NCBI RefSeq assembly: GCF_964204645.1
Contig: NC_134035.1
Coordinates: 3,548,001 to 3,612,000, forward strand
DNA from: Tubulanus polymorphus
Taxonomy: Eukaryota > Nemertea > Palaeonemertea > Tubulaniformes > Tubulanidae
Direction of reading: 5' to 3'
DNA length: 64,000 nt
The notes under the pieces were generated by a model. That model saw only the letters and a list, made by a program, of their open reading frames with translations, made no database searches and was not told where the DNA came from. The translations under genes were made by a program, and so were the position numbers. Shown here piece after piece: positions 10,539 to 22,446 of the stretch; positions within the stretch are counted from its first letter, which is position 1; every line of letters begins with the position of its first letter.

Positions 10539-10984
10539 CAAGATAATGCGGCGAGGCCATCTTTGAGACCGTGCACTGCGTATACTGTTTCATCCTCCCG
10601 CAAGGCGTCCAGACTTTCTCGACTATCCAAAGAATCTCTGCTTCCGTTTCTACTCAAGGCCGCCGTCGACATACGCCGCCTTTTGCGGCTAATGTTCAGC
10701 AACGTCTGGCTAATACTCTTAAAACCCTCGGCGAACTCGTTCACGCTGATGCGACCGTCTCCGTCTTGGTCTAGTTCGGAGAACACGTCGGTCAGTTCGT
10801 CCGAAGACAGTTCGGTGCAAATGCTGGCCAGTTCGGCCTGATCGATGAACCCGGAACTGTCCAAATCGCACGCCGAAAACAACTGCGCGATGTACTTCTC
10901 TTCTTTTCCTTCTTCGGCGCTCGAACCTGTCGGAGTTGCCTCCGGTTTTTCGTGATTAGGCGGCATGGCGGCACTTTCAGACAT
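10539..10984 (-). CDS. RASEF: RASEF first coding exon (1a) with one EF-hand pair
   Basis: The ATG at 10984 sits in a good context (CACCATGT) with an in-frame TAA upstream. The exon encodes 148 residues plus two bases. After an unstructured head come two canonical EF-hand loops at residues 40-51 (DLDSSGFIDQAE) and 72-83 (DQDGDGRISVNE). Both have Glu at position 12, as expected for a Ca-binding pair. The flanking helices (AQLFSACD, ASICTELSSDEL, EFAEGFKSI) resemble the N-terminus of vertebrate RASEF (VFAACDANRSG, ALCTEL, EFARGF). A basic RKRRR stretch and a Ser/Arg/Asp-rich repeat (SRDSLDSRESLD) follow and are probably disordered and phosphorylatable. In the family the EF-hands sense calcium, the coiled coil oligomerises and the Rab domain binds GTP. 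Exon phase fits the shared exon at 371. This is the form most like the vertebrate protein. Rab11-FIP3 and CRACR2A also pair EF-hands with coiled coils but match less well. Confidence 0.87.
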
Positions 10985-11721
10985 GGTGCTATCGCATCCG
11001 CCGTTTTCTTACTATCTATTTAGCAGTTTGTTCGAGATAACGTCCTAAACCGCTTGGGCACAGGACGGAAAATGAATTCCGACGTTTATTGACGCTAATC
11101 GCTAATCTACATCCAACGCCTGTTAACCAGCGGTAAGCTGGCGAAAAAGCGTCGATCTCATGGCTAAATTATTATTGAATATTTCTTCGATGAATTGTTA
11201 CCTGAAACAAAAAAAAAAACTAAGATGTTGAAACATAAAATATCATCGATTGATATATGAAGCTTTCGTCGTTTTCGTTAGTTTCATCAATAAAACAATG
11301 ATATAATTCATATCAATTTGAGAACTCATGTCAACCAGAATCCCTCTAAACGCCATTCTAATCACAGTAGGAATCATTTTGGTGACTGTGGTACATATCT
11401 AACCTTATGGTATTAATTTAGATATACACCGTGCCATATTTTCATTCTGTTTTTCAGGATCAAGTTCCATCATATTTCGGTAAAGATTAATTCTTCGAGT
11501 TGAAATCAGTTAATTTTCAATGCCTTATATCTTAAGAGTCGAACATTAGCAGACAGCTAGTGTACTGGATTCCGATGTACACAGCATATCGTCAATGGCT
11601 TTTCTATTTATCATCAATTCCGATCATAGATTAAGAAATGATTATTTTTGCGATTTTTCGCGTTAGGTTTTCAGTCAAGTAACCGTCCGATATCGATAAA
11701 GTGAAACCCACAATAATTTGA

Positions 11722-11820
11722 AAAAAACCAGGAGAGAATCTGACGAGTTATTTTCGAATTCTGAATTTTGAAAATGGCTCGTAGATTTAGTCGAAGCGTC
11801 AGATTCTCTCCTGGTTTTTT
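11722..11820. repeat. Perfect 24-bp inverted repeat (hairpin element)
   Basis: The arms at 11722-11745 and 11797-11820 are exact reverse complements, ending in CCAGGAGAGAATCTGACG. The 51-base spacer contains TTTTGAAAATGGCTCGTAG, the core of the tandem family seen at 45085-45375 and 59890-60150. A diverged copy lacking a clean left arm is at about 15890-15980. Confidence 0.75.
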
Positions 11821-12836
11821 CATCTAATTGTCGGTATTCAACGTTATTCTTCGTGTTACTGCATCGCTGTTCAAAAAAGCGAGGGAGTAAACACCAAAAC
11901 AGAGCAGATTTTTTTTCTACTTTCAGGACCGAAGAACCAATCTAATCGGTACCGATGAAGATTATCCGGACAATCCGACTATAATCCGCCGAACCATAAA
12001 AGACTTCAAATAATTCACGTATATACCGTGTCGTGATTAATTTGAGAGTAATTAGATATATTCGATATCGTCGTCAATACGATAACCGCCATTAACGATG
12101 ATGATTAGATTATCGACAAGCCAACGACATCCAACGTTCAATATACAACGTAATCATAATAACTCACGATTTTTCGTCGACGTGAAATTCTACTTCGAAA
12201 TTGCTGCTCCGCGTTTTTTTTCCCACGCGCTGACCGTTAAGTATATATACACTTACGCTAGGCGATCATCGGCGTCAAACCGTAGTAAATTCCATACGTT
12301 ATTATTATGTCATTTGTAGCGGTTACGGGTTTAATTCCGGATTTGAAAATGAACTGCAGATGTGATGATGTCGTGTATGTATTATGCGAGCGGAGCTATA
12401 GGTCTCCGACGATGACACCTGTTGCTGGCTACATAATTTGCATATGCTAATGAAGTATCTCGCCGCCGGTCGGATATGGCGGAACACGCGCGCACACACA
12501 TAGATATCTGAATATCGAAAGCGATTGATTTTACATCTGTATAATAATGCGCTGGCCCCGGCTGTGTGTACGTAAGCGCGTGCTGAAAATGCGATAGCAA
12601 TATATCGTTTTTTTTTTAAACTCTGGAGGATGATTAGGCTTATAAAAAAAAACGTCCATTTACGGTTCTGTTTCCTAGGCCCGGATCGCAAATGATTTTA
12701 CGACCTGAAATCCTGCGATAAAGTGATGAAATCGATTTGAGGATTTAATCTGTTTTAAGCTAGCTCGTACGGCCGTTTATCGTTTCGGCTCTATTTTCCT
12801 TCTTAAATATTTGAAAATTATTAGATTGGATTCTGA

Positions 12837-12990
12837 GATTTAGGACACGCAGTTGTGAGTTAGAGTTCACTCTGAACTAAGGATCCAATTCCACAGTTGT
12901 GAGTTACAGTTAGCTCTGCGTTGAAATCAGTTCATTTTCATTGCGTAAATTCTGAGTCAATTCTCAACTAGGAAATGGGTCCTGTATCCC
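12837..12990. repeat. Hairpin-family repeat (GTTGTGAGTTA type), two adjacent units
   Basis: CAGTTGTGAGTTAGAGTT and, 50 bases on, CAGTTGTGAGTTACAGTT are followed by CAGTTCATTTTCATTG and the inverse AATTCTCAACTAG. Together they make a degenerate inverted repeat. Related copies lie at about 23690-23757, 31543-31650, 36215-36420, 39370-39430 and 41155-41280. Confidence 0.55.
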
Positions 12991-13804
12991 GGCCGATACA
13001 ACGTTATTACTACCGACAAAAACATGTAATTAATCTGAAGTCAATTTTACTGAAATACGATATATCACGATTATCGTTTATTCAGCGGGTTTGATTTATT
13101 GCGAAAACCTATGTTCACGGTTTTACGGGTTGTTGAAATAAAAAACCGATCAAAAACAACTGTTGGAAAAATTGATCGATTCTGTCGACGGTTCGTTTCA
13201 ATATCCGGGGAAAAAAACCACGTAATTGTAAACTTGAAACTCGAATTTGTAAAACGAGTATGAACTGTAGACGCACTAGCGACTGTTTTATTGCGCGTTA
13301 ATTTGATTCGTTTTGACATTGAAACCGAACAAAAACGCGGAAGTTGTTGCTGCACCGAAAGACTCGGGCAGCTAGAGGTCGGATCAAATTTTTGTGTCGA
13401 TTCGAGGGAGGTGCACACGTTTAAGGGTTATGAATAGTGAAGGCATGTGACTACAGGCGGCACGAGGAGGGAGGAGTGAGGGTGAGGAACGAGGAGTGAG
13501 GAGCTGGAAGTGACCTCACTTGTCTATACTACTTTTATGTACAGACGTCACTTGTATTGTTTATATGCGTCAACTTACTGACCGTCAACCGCTTGCGCTA
13601 GACGGTCAATATGACGTCACGTGAATAACCTCTAGCTCACGCGGGCGACGTCAGAACAGTCTGTTTATCAGTTAGTGTTGGAGACATGCCATAATACATA
13701 ACAACCTGTCATAAGTTCGGGGATATGTCGTCTAAATCTTTCGTTGAGTTTGATTATCGATTTGGCGTCTGGCCACACGGCCTGATATCAATCGAATTGG
13801 AAAC

Positions 13805-14155
13805 TTTAACAAGAAAACCTGAAAGATGACGCCTTGAGAAATAACACACTATATTGCTTAATATCGTCGACAATAATCAATATGAAATATTATGTAATAT
13901 TATACGTAATATTATGGATCAATGAAGTTGTTTTGGATTTGAATATATCGATAATTGAATTGAATTGACCGGTAACCAGTCTAGCCCCGATATATTGATG
14001 ACGTGGTGCGCATCCTCTAAAAATTATCATCAAAATTTATCAATACTAAAATAAGAATTATGAAGTGTATTTAACTACAAAATAGATGCCAAAACTATAA
14101 TGTTGTTATTTTGAAAGGCCAATGAATGGCGTAGTGCACATCGACTTACACGGAA
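13805..14155 (+). repeat. Dispersed repeat family 'GACGTAGTGCACATC', copy 1
   Basis: The repeat contains AAGAAAACCTGAAAGATG, a TAATATTATGGATCAATGAAG segment, then GAATATATCGATAATTG and TTGACCGGTAACCAGTCTAG. It ends with two GACGT(A/G)GTGC(G/A)CATC boxes about 150 bases apart. Copies are at 20225-20445, 29870-30320 and 53046-53365. Reversed copies are at 35080-35275 and 62385-62600. No coding capacity was seen, so the class (SINE, MITE or LINE tail) is unassigned. Confidence 0.7.
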
Positions 14156-14561
14156 GCTCTTGAATAACGCATACTAGGTATTTGTAGACGGTTACAGTTC
14201 GAACATTTCGAAGCGAAGAGATTTTTTAATGACTTTTTTGATTAACGATCGAAATCGAGCTCGTCATCGAAATCGATAATGTAGAACTAACGACAGCGCA
14301 GACGATTCCTGGAAGTCTATTGTCGCGAAACGAGCGGCAGCTGGTCGCTGTAAAAATAACCCGTTTTCACCGCAGACCGCGCCGAGCAGTAATAGGAATT
14401 CATGTTCGGAATTATCAACGATCGTATAGTGGATTTAATATTGAAAAATGTTCATCAATTTAAGTTCGATTTTAATTCCATGTAGTATAAAGGGATTTCT
14501 TGTAGACATGGGATTTGCTTGCTATCAGCTTCTTGTCGGGTATTCGTTCATAGTCGAACCG

Positions 14562-14596
14562 TGGAGTAATCATACTGAGTAACATGATTACTCCAA
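14562..14596. repeat. Short hairpin GGAGTAATCAT...ATGATTACTCC
   Basis: An 11-base perfect inverted repeat with a loop of about 11 bases, followed by AAGGTC. The same hairpin, again followed by AAGGTC, occurs at 34183-34214. The pair is probably the remnant of a palindromic element. Confidence 0.55.
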
Positions 14597-15889
14597 GGTC
14601 GAACCAATGACATTTAACCGAACTCGCTAAATAGTTCGGTCGTAACGAATTTCACAGTGTCGGCCATCCCTTACCAAACTAGGTCCGAACTAAATACAGC
14701 GACCGTGCTCAATTCCGTGGTCGACTATCTCTGGACCATAGTTCCAACTACAGCTCTAACCGACATTCGGTTTCGACATACGAGTTCGCAAATAGTCGAC
14801 TAACTCCGATACCCAGAAGTGGTCCGGTCTAGACAATCGCTTAGGCGACTGCTCGACTTTTTAAACAGTAAACCTTAAGATATTTTGCAAAATAAACTGA
14901 ACAAGTTTTCATTACTCTCCTTTTGTCCGTTTTCTTGAAATTGTTAATTTTATTTGACACAAGTGCATAGGATATAACACATGACACAGGGCATACTAGA
15001 ATGTTCTACTTCATGCAAAGATTTATTATTTGACAATGTCATTTCTGATTATACATACCTGTAAAACTCTATCATCTCGTCCATAATCCATCTTTAATTT
15101 TTGTAATAAAACGTTCGTCCATATTCAGCCATATACGTGCATCGTTTATACATAAAAATGTGACTCGTGTCGACTGTGTATTATTACATACCGGAGCTAT
15201 AGATCTCATAGAACAAAACAACTATACGTGGCATATTTATGATATGGGAAACACGGTTTTCTTTTTCTTCGTCTTTAAAACGTATCGAAATTCCTCGCCG
15301 TACTTATGCATATATACCATGCTCTAATTACCCATATTTTTTATGCTCGCTCGTCGGCTTTATTTCGTTTTCTTTTATGTTGCCATTACTTTGAAAAAAA
15401 TAAGATCTACAAAACTACATTCGTGTGAAGCGTAACCGTTATCGAAGTGTTGAGAAATTCAACGGGCTTCTTCAAACGGTTGTGTGTTTGGCCCTGATGC
15501 GAGCTCCAGTGACGAATCGACGATTGCAAGAAGATAGAGCCCCAAGGAGAGCTTTCCTCAGAAAAAAATTATACCATTGCTGAAAACGTTTTTGATTTTC
15601 GAGTTAACTTTGTGAGATTTTGAATAAAATTAATGTGGAAATCATTTTGTTGTGTGTCACGTTTGTCATTTTCAGTCAAATCTGCGACGAGTGTAAATTA
15701 GAGTCTCTATATTTCTAAGTAATTCTTGCCCAGTCACATGTGTAAAACCATTAAACCAGTTCAATACGATGAAGTGAAGCTGCCGATGACCTGATGCAAT
15801 AAGATACCAAATTAATCACTTAATATATTTTTAAAAAAGTGACATTTATTGCGTAATCATAACTACCATTTTCGGTTCAATTCTAATAC

Positions 15890-15985
15890 AGAATCTATTC
15901 TTTTTTATTTTGAAAATGGCTCATAAAGAATTGAGTCGCAACGTCAGATTCTCCGTATTTTCATTTTATTGTGGGTTTTTTACTT
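15890..15985 (+). repeat. Copy of the 'GAAAATGGCTCAT' repeat
   Basis: TTTTGAAAATGGCTCATAAA, then GAATTGAGTCGCAACGTCAG, then ATTCTCC. It matches both the right half of the hairpin at 11722-11820 and the tandem units at 45085 and 59890. Confidence 0.6.
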
Positions 15986-17720
15986 TATTGATATAAGATA
16001 GTCACTTGTCCACGGAATCTAACAAATCACTTGCGTTGTCCGCTTCGGTCCGTGGAAGGACGGTATTCGTTAAACCAATTCATCGCTCGTCCTGTCGTCG
16101 TGGGTCACTCGGCATTGTTCGGCAAAGAAGAGAAGCCACCATGAATCAATCGCGATTGGTTATAGAAAACGTTTAGAAATCGATGAATGCAACTGTCCCA
16201 TTTACGTCAATCAAATACGTTTAATCTGGGCCATGGCGACCTACGCCATCCCCCGCCGTATACCGCAGTATACGCATACATATGGACATGAATCTAACTT
16301 CAAGACTCGTCTAAAGACACTTCTATTCGGACAGCGCTTACTAGAGGAACGCACCTGAACTGTTTTAATAGGATAAAAACATATTAATCATATCATCATC
16401 ATCATCACGAAGCTAGTCTGAGCTCATTGAAGTTCGGCAGACGCTTCGAAAAACTACAATTAGGACCAATGAACGGAAATGAGCGAGAGAGGGTATAATG
16501 GAAAAGCAATCAAGGTTGGATTTACATTTTATAGAAATTATACTTTAGAAAACGGCCATCACGTGCAGCCGTTTTTTTTCCGCGGCAGCTCTCCATACAT
16601 TACACGGATGTAAGGCGCGGAATGATGTAAGTGAAAACGTATTCTGGTTACGGGTAAGTTTATCATTTTTACTAAATTTTTCTGAAGAATAACCTCTCCG
16701 CGGAGATACACATGTCGAACTAACATGCCCCGTTGTCATTGCGAGTTCTGACTGACGTTTTCGATCCAGCGTCGATTCGTCGCTGACTTTCTGGCGAAAA
16801 CCGTCGAATATGCAATTTCTATCGAACATTAGCCGAAGATACCATCCAAATACCAGCGTTTTTTTAAAGATTAATTTGTGCTAATTTGGTATGGATCGGA
16901 CCACTATTTACTCAATTACACAAGGGATTTAATTAATGATTTTACATTCTTTTTGGCAAATCTTCGAATACCATATATGGGCATACAAATCCATCGAGTA
17001 TGGTGAATCAGTTAGATCATTATATGGTGAACCGTCGAATATGCGTCGAATATGGTCACTCCATCTCACGTGGTTTTCTTCTGTACCCGTCGAATATGGC
17101 GACCTCTTATTTCAGTTTATATGTATTGGCAACTTTTTAGTCATTTTAGGTATTTGCTCGTAAGCTAGAGTTTATCCCTGTATCATCGCCCCTTCATCAT
17201 ACCCAATCGAAGTCATCGTACTTGCTTTTGATTTCGGAAATTGCTTTGTACAGTTACTGCGGACACCCTAACATTTTATAGCGACTGCGAAAAACGACCG
17301 TTTGACAAACGTCTTCAGACTTCTAGCACTAAAATTGCCAATTAGAGACATCATGAAATGTCTTTCGTCGGCAAACATCGCGGTTATCGACGGCGGGGAT
17401 GGTTTATATCAACACTCTTAAGAAGAAAATAAAATACCACCGGGTATTCGTCATCTCAACAGTCATGTATATGTCTAACACTTCATATTCAAGTATATTG
17501 TATATAGAGGATATATTCTTGTCCTCACGCCCGACGATAGTCTCCATTGTAGGTCCGGGATATGTCGTGCCAATGTTCTTAATAATTTCTTATCATAGAT
17601 TTAACTTTTATTTCTATCATCGATTAGTTTGTAATAGGTTATGTACATTATCTATTCGCTACGCGAGAGGCTATTTTACTTGATTGATTAATAGTTTGAT
17701 TGCTTGCTTGGTTGATTCAT

Positions 17721-17898
17721 TTAGCTCAACGCACACGGAGCAACGTTATTCTTCGATGTGTTTCGTTTCGCCGTGTGCGCGTTGAACGTTTTATCGTGTG
17801 CGGGGTTGAAACTTTTACTCCAGACGTTTACGAAAAGCGTGTCGTGTTTTCCTTTCAACGAAAAAAGAACGTTTTCACCATGTGTGCGTCGGGTTGGA
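17721..17898. mobile_element. MITE-like element with CAACGCACACGG ends, diverged copy
   Basis: It opens TTAGCTCAACGCACACGG and closes with the inverted CCATGTGTGCGTCGGGTTGG. The interior has AACGTT-rich sequence like that of the element at 18397-18599. No ORF of note is present. Confidence 0.5.
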
Positions 17899-18396
17899 TC
17901 ACATGTTACCACTTGATACAATAGTTAAAAAACGATTGACTCCGGGAGTTCAATCTTCCGTTCCCTTTTGGGGTTGAATATTTCTTTTTTTTCTCTGTGT
18001 GAAAGTAACAGCGGACATTTCGGTAATACGTGATTGGTTTAACCATCTCCTGTTGTTTTTTTCCTTCCTTCACATCGACAGTCACCTGACGATACGGATC
18101 GCTCAGTGTTGGTCGTCACGATGTGACACGTCGCACGTGGTTGTGAATACAAATCGCTCGTATCGTCTGCCGTTCAGAACCTGGGCTCCGCGGTTGATCA
18201 GTATTCGATTTTCACTTTATTTCACGTCGTAGCGGAATACCCCCGCTCAAACGTGGAGAATATAGAAGATATGAATAACAAAAGGGTTTATTTTCTGACA
18301 GTTTCCGAGTTTTAATTAATAAACTCTATTAGTGGCACAAAATTACCAAATTTGTTTCCTGAAAGTGACGAATTTCTTTTAATCTCTTTTAAATTG

Positions 18397-18599
18397 TTGA
18401 GCCCAACGCACACGGCACCGAAAAACGTCTGTTTCCTCGTGAAATAACGTTTTCGATGTTTTTTTGTCATGCCGTGTGCGGGGGAGGCAAAACAAAAAAC
18501 GCCGAACTGAAAAACGTTTTTGACGAGCAAAGAACGTTTCTGAAAAACGTGTTTTCTGTCTCGGCGAAACAAATATTTTACCGTGTGGGTTGGGCTTAA
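18397..18599. mobile_element. MITE with TTGAGCCCAACGCACACGG terminal inverted repeats
   Basis: The left end TTGAGCCCAACGCACACGG and the inverted right end CCGTGTGGGTTGGGCTTAA agree at 17 of 19 positions. The interior of 165 bases contains many AAAACGTTT blocks. A second, more diverged copy is 500 bases away. The superfamily is not recognised. Confidence 0.65.
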
Positions 18600-18769
18600 C
18601 TGTGTCCGATTGTTGCCGGTGAGATAAATGAAATAACCACCATCAGAAAATAGAAATGGTTACCTTTCTAACGATTCATAATTTTCAATCTTGTGCCAAA
18701 AGAGGGATGGACGACAGTATCAACCGCGCTAGAAGTTTTAGTTTTAGAAATGTTAAAATCTGTCCAAAA

Positions 18770-18832
18770 ATTCGGGACCTGTGGGACCGCCTCAAAATGG
18801 CGCCTGGTAACTGGAAACTTCACAATTTATTA
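18770..18832 (+). repeat. Dispersed repeat 'GGGACCGCC-CAAAATGGCGCC', copy 1
   Basis: GGGACCGCCTCAAAATGGCG, then CCTGGTAACTGGAAACTTC. A second copy is at 44950-45037 and a reversed copy at 49835-49925. The three share more than 35 aligned bases, so they are copies of one dispersed element. Confidence 0.6.
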
Positions 18833-19332
18833 GAAATGAACTCAACAGTCGATATATCTTAGGGTAAGGGTCTAGCTCACAAATATGGCGAAATTTTTGC
18901 TCGTTTTTAATACCATCTTCTTCTTCCACTTTGAAAGTTCCATTCCTTCGTCCTGTCGAAGATTCCAAGAACTATCAGTGTCACCAAACAACCTCTTTTT
19001 AGTTTTTCGGACCTTTTCAATCATTGGTTGTGCGAGGACCTATTGTGACAAGTGCTTCGAAGGCCCCAGTACTTGTTTGAACATATCATTAAGTTGCGCT
19101 GTTGATAACGGGAAATGTATATTTCACCGGGAAAAGTCGTAAAACGACTTTACGACCAGAGCGAGTCACTTTTTATTTGTCGTACGGCAAAACCGAGGTT
19201 TACGCCATGTGAACGAAGGCGCACCTGTGGTAACACCGCCAACCTGGCATGACAGCTGTAGCTGTGTGTAAACCAGTGACGTCACAGCATGACTTATACA
19301 AGTAATATATGAAACTCGATTAATGCGTCTAG

Positions 19333-19563
19333 AATTCTAATTGTCATCTTCGGGAATACTGTATTCCTTGTGTTAGTAGTTTATTCAACGTTTCGACGAT
19401 ATTCTAAAAGTCATCTTCGGGAATACTGTATTCCTTGAGCTAGTAGTTTATTCAACGTTTCGACTATATTCCAAAAGTCATCTTCGGGAATACTGTATTC
19501 CCTCAGCTAGTGTAGTTTATTCAACGTTTCGGCTATATCCTAATAGTCATCGTCGGTGATACT
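19333..19563. repeat. Minisatellite, about 67-bp unit (GGAATACTGTATTCC array)
   Basis: Three units plus a partial one. Each unit has TCATCTTCGGGAATACTG, the palindrome GGAATACTGTATTCC, GTAGTTTATTCAACGTTTCG and a tail of the TATATTCTAA type. This is the interior of the GTCCGAAAA-ended element family without visible termini. Other arrays are at 25045-25440 and 54340-54715. Confidence 0.8.
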
Positions 19564-20224
19564 GAAACTCGAATCATGAGTCGGTTTCGTGTGTGCGGGA
19601 AAATTCTACGAGATGTATTAAGAGAGAGACGAGATGTGAGCCGGTCCCTGTCAGGTTGAAATGCATTATTCATTAAACACGAGCATAATTAATATGCGCT
19701 GCATTTAATAGGTTGTATTAGACAAATTGCACATTTAAACCCCGCACCCGACGTAATTGTTTTAATTGGGCTGATTTATGCAGTGGCTTGCTAGTGGCGC
19801 TGAGTGTATGTTGTGCCAGTCGGCGGCGGGCGGCGGTGCGCACAGCGGCGGCGGCGGCCTACGCTAGTAAGAAACAATTTTCATTCAGTCGAAATGAAGC
19901 CCCGACCAAACGAAAATGAATTATGTTATGCACGTTTGGCGAGAACGTAATTACGGTAATTATTCATCGCGCGCGAATCATGTTCGGACGCTCGGAGCTT
20001 CTTCTTCCACACGAACGTCATACGGATATAGGGCGCGGTACCACGTAAAAACCCGATTCGCTATGGCTGCCTCCAGGCTATCAGCGCACCGCACATACCG
20101 TCCACGCTTACGTGATGGCGAAAGTCGCCCGTGACCTTTTCAAATCAGTTAGCCGTCTGCGCTTGACGGCCAATGTGACGTCAACTGAATACCGGTGACA
20201 ATTGGTGAAACTCTATTCCGTATT

Positions 20225-20445
20225 GTAACGACATATAAAACAAGAAAACTAACTTGTAAGTGTATTGACGCTTTGAACAACAACAAACATATTGATTAAT
20301 ACTGAAAAAAAGATAATATTGATTATATACACATGTAATACCGAGGATCAATAAAATTATTTTAGATTTGAATATATCAATATTGAATTGAATTGACCGG
20401 CAACCAGTCTAACTCCGATGTATGAGATTGATGACGTAGCATTCG
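20225..20445 (+). repeat. Dispersed repeat family 'GACGTAGTGCACATC', copy 2
   Basis: It has AAGAAAACTAACTTGTAAGT, GAGGATCAATAAAATTA, GAATATATCAATATTG and GACCGGCAACCAGTCTAA, ending at GATGACGTAG. It is colinear with the copy at 13805. Confidence 0.65.
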
Positions 20446-22192
20446 TTCAGTCATTCAACACGAACGTTAAATCGCGGCTTTTGAGTCTAAGACCATCCTA
20501 GTTACGTAGCCAATCTGATGAATTATGACCGGTCTTACGATTTTAGACTACTTCGGACATAAATCGCGGGACTTAACCATCGCTTTTAGGTTGTGTAACG
20601 TAAATCCCTTATCGTCACTAATATCAATCATTTGCCGATCGATACGGTGTAGCCAAGTAGACATGTAAACTGTTATCCTTTTGCTTACTTCAGTCACATT
20701 CGATTCATCGTATGACTTTTTTACTGAATAAAGTTTTGAAAACATTCTTAGTAAAAGTACGCGGTTGCAATGGGCCTTTATTCGTTTTATGTGCGCGATC
20801 ATAGTAAACAACAACTTAGGACAGATTTTTTTGTTGATCGGCCGCACGGAAAATTCTTTTTGCGACACCCCTCGAGGTGGAGCATATTATGCCGACGAAT
20901 CACTTATCCAGTGGCACCGTCTGGTGGGCTCAATCCTCTCCATGAGCTCTGTCTAGCGGGACAAATTCAATTCAAATTCAGTTCAATTCAATACAATACA
21001 GTTAATACTTTATTGCTTTCTCGAAACATTACATCAGTTTTCGCACTCCTCGTGGCTGATATTTTATCCGAATATAATAAACCCGGAACAAAAACCTTTG
21101 AACCGTTTGATCTTCGTTGAGGCATTAAATTTCTTTCCTAGTAATTCTATTTTAACCTAGTATATTTCTACATTTTAGTCGTCGAATGAACAATAACCAG
21201 TGTATCCTTTCAGTGATAAATTCTATCATATGAAATTCAATTGTGGGACATTGATATTTCTCCATGTCTACCGCAGCTATAATTATTGGAAATCTTAGTC
21301 CATTTATTAACACCTTGATGGTCTGAAGAGAGCGTTCGAATTTGATTTTAATTTTCAAATAATGATATTCGTTTTTTATCTTTTAAGCTGCTCATCTATG
21401 CTGGTTCTATTAAAACCTATATCAGGTATGTACTTCCAAAACTGTTCTGCGCCACCGTCCTCAGCAAAAGCTGAAATCCATATTCGAGTCAATTTATTTT
21501 TAAAGCTTTTTGTGTAAACTTCAAGAACGGACAATAATTGGTTGCGTATGGATCGTTTAACTTTCCATTCAAAACATTTTTTTCGTACAATATCGTGCAT
21601 ATAGAACTCTATAACTTCTCAAGGCGTCGCAGGATATTTCTTCTAGAAATTGACCTCGTTAGTTTTTGTGTCATCACGTCTAGGACTCATCTTGTTTCTT
21701 ATAACCTTCGCCGTCTCGTACTGTGTATATTTTGCCCTATAAATCTTTATTGGAAGTTTGTACTAGATATCCCCTTCAATAAACAAAACCATCGAATGAT
21801 ACCCGCACAGATGTTCCCAATCTAAAGACAGCTGAACCAAGCATAATGCGACACCGATCGGTTTCGTGCATTCCGACAGCGACTAGAACAAATCGCCTCC
21901 GGCCTCGTGAAGCAACTTCGGTTTAACACCGCTGTTTAGTCAGCAAGACGTTAGTCATGTAAAATTTGTCAACCGCGTGCGGAAATTCGACTAACGTCAA
22001 GCGACCTGCTGCCAATCTTTTATCGGATGCATCTCGTGTTGTTTTAAGTTCGTGCGTAGAACCCTATACGTATTCACCACTCATTTACCCGATGAAGCTA
22101 CTGTTCATCAGTAGCGAAAGTTCATATCTTAAAATGAAACTAGTTAACCTATAAAGTACTGCCTCTCTACGTTTTACTGATTCGTATCCATA

Positions 22193-22272
22193 ATGAGAAT
22201 AATAATAATAATAACTAATAAATGATGATAATAATATTAATAAATAATAATGATAATAAAAGTGATAATATA
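22193..22272. repeat. Low-complexity AAT/ATG tract
   Basis: The run is built of AATAAT, GATAAT and related triplets. Nothing else is present in this stretch. Confidence 0.8.
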
Positions 22273-22349
22273 TTTTCGTACATTTTCGTACAGTGCGGTT
22301 AAACAAGTTTAGAAATCTGTTATCAGATTCGGGAGTGCAAAAATCCGGT

Positions 22350-22446
22350 TCGAAGTTCATTGAAAATGAACCAATTTTGACAACGGACGACCTTCTGCTC
22401 GTCACGCCGTCTGGTGGAAAAGCTGGTTTTGCGGGTTCCCCATTTG
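22350..22446 (+). repeat. Dispersed repeat, inverted partner of 47143-47245
   Basis: GACAACGGACGACCTTCTG, CGTCACGCCGTCTGGTGGAA and GGTTTTGCGGGTTCCCCAT match the reverse complement of 47143-47245 over about 95 bases with few changes. The two copies are 25 kb apart and in opposite orientation. Confidence 0.7.

Noticed and set aside
3761-10984. Alternative identity as Rab11-FIP3/4 or CRACR2A for the EF-hand and coiled-coil gene
   Set aside because: Those families also pair EF-hands with coiled coils. However, the exon at 225-371 and the start of the next match the RASEF segment around LYQNI and SELEEEMDQ, and the EF-hands match its N-terminus (ACD, ALCTEL, EFARGF). The Rab domain outside the window would confirm this.
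13805-14155. CRE-like GACGTCA motifs in dispersed repeats as regulatory sites
   Set aside because: They are part of a repeat consensus present in many copies and are not specific to any gene here.
20548-21600. Cluster of three minus-strand ORFs (106, 68 and 74 codons)
   Set aside because: They are close and on the same strand, but no domain, splice border pair or coding bias could be supported. They are kept only as a note in the region description.
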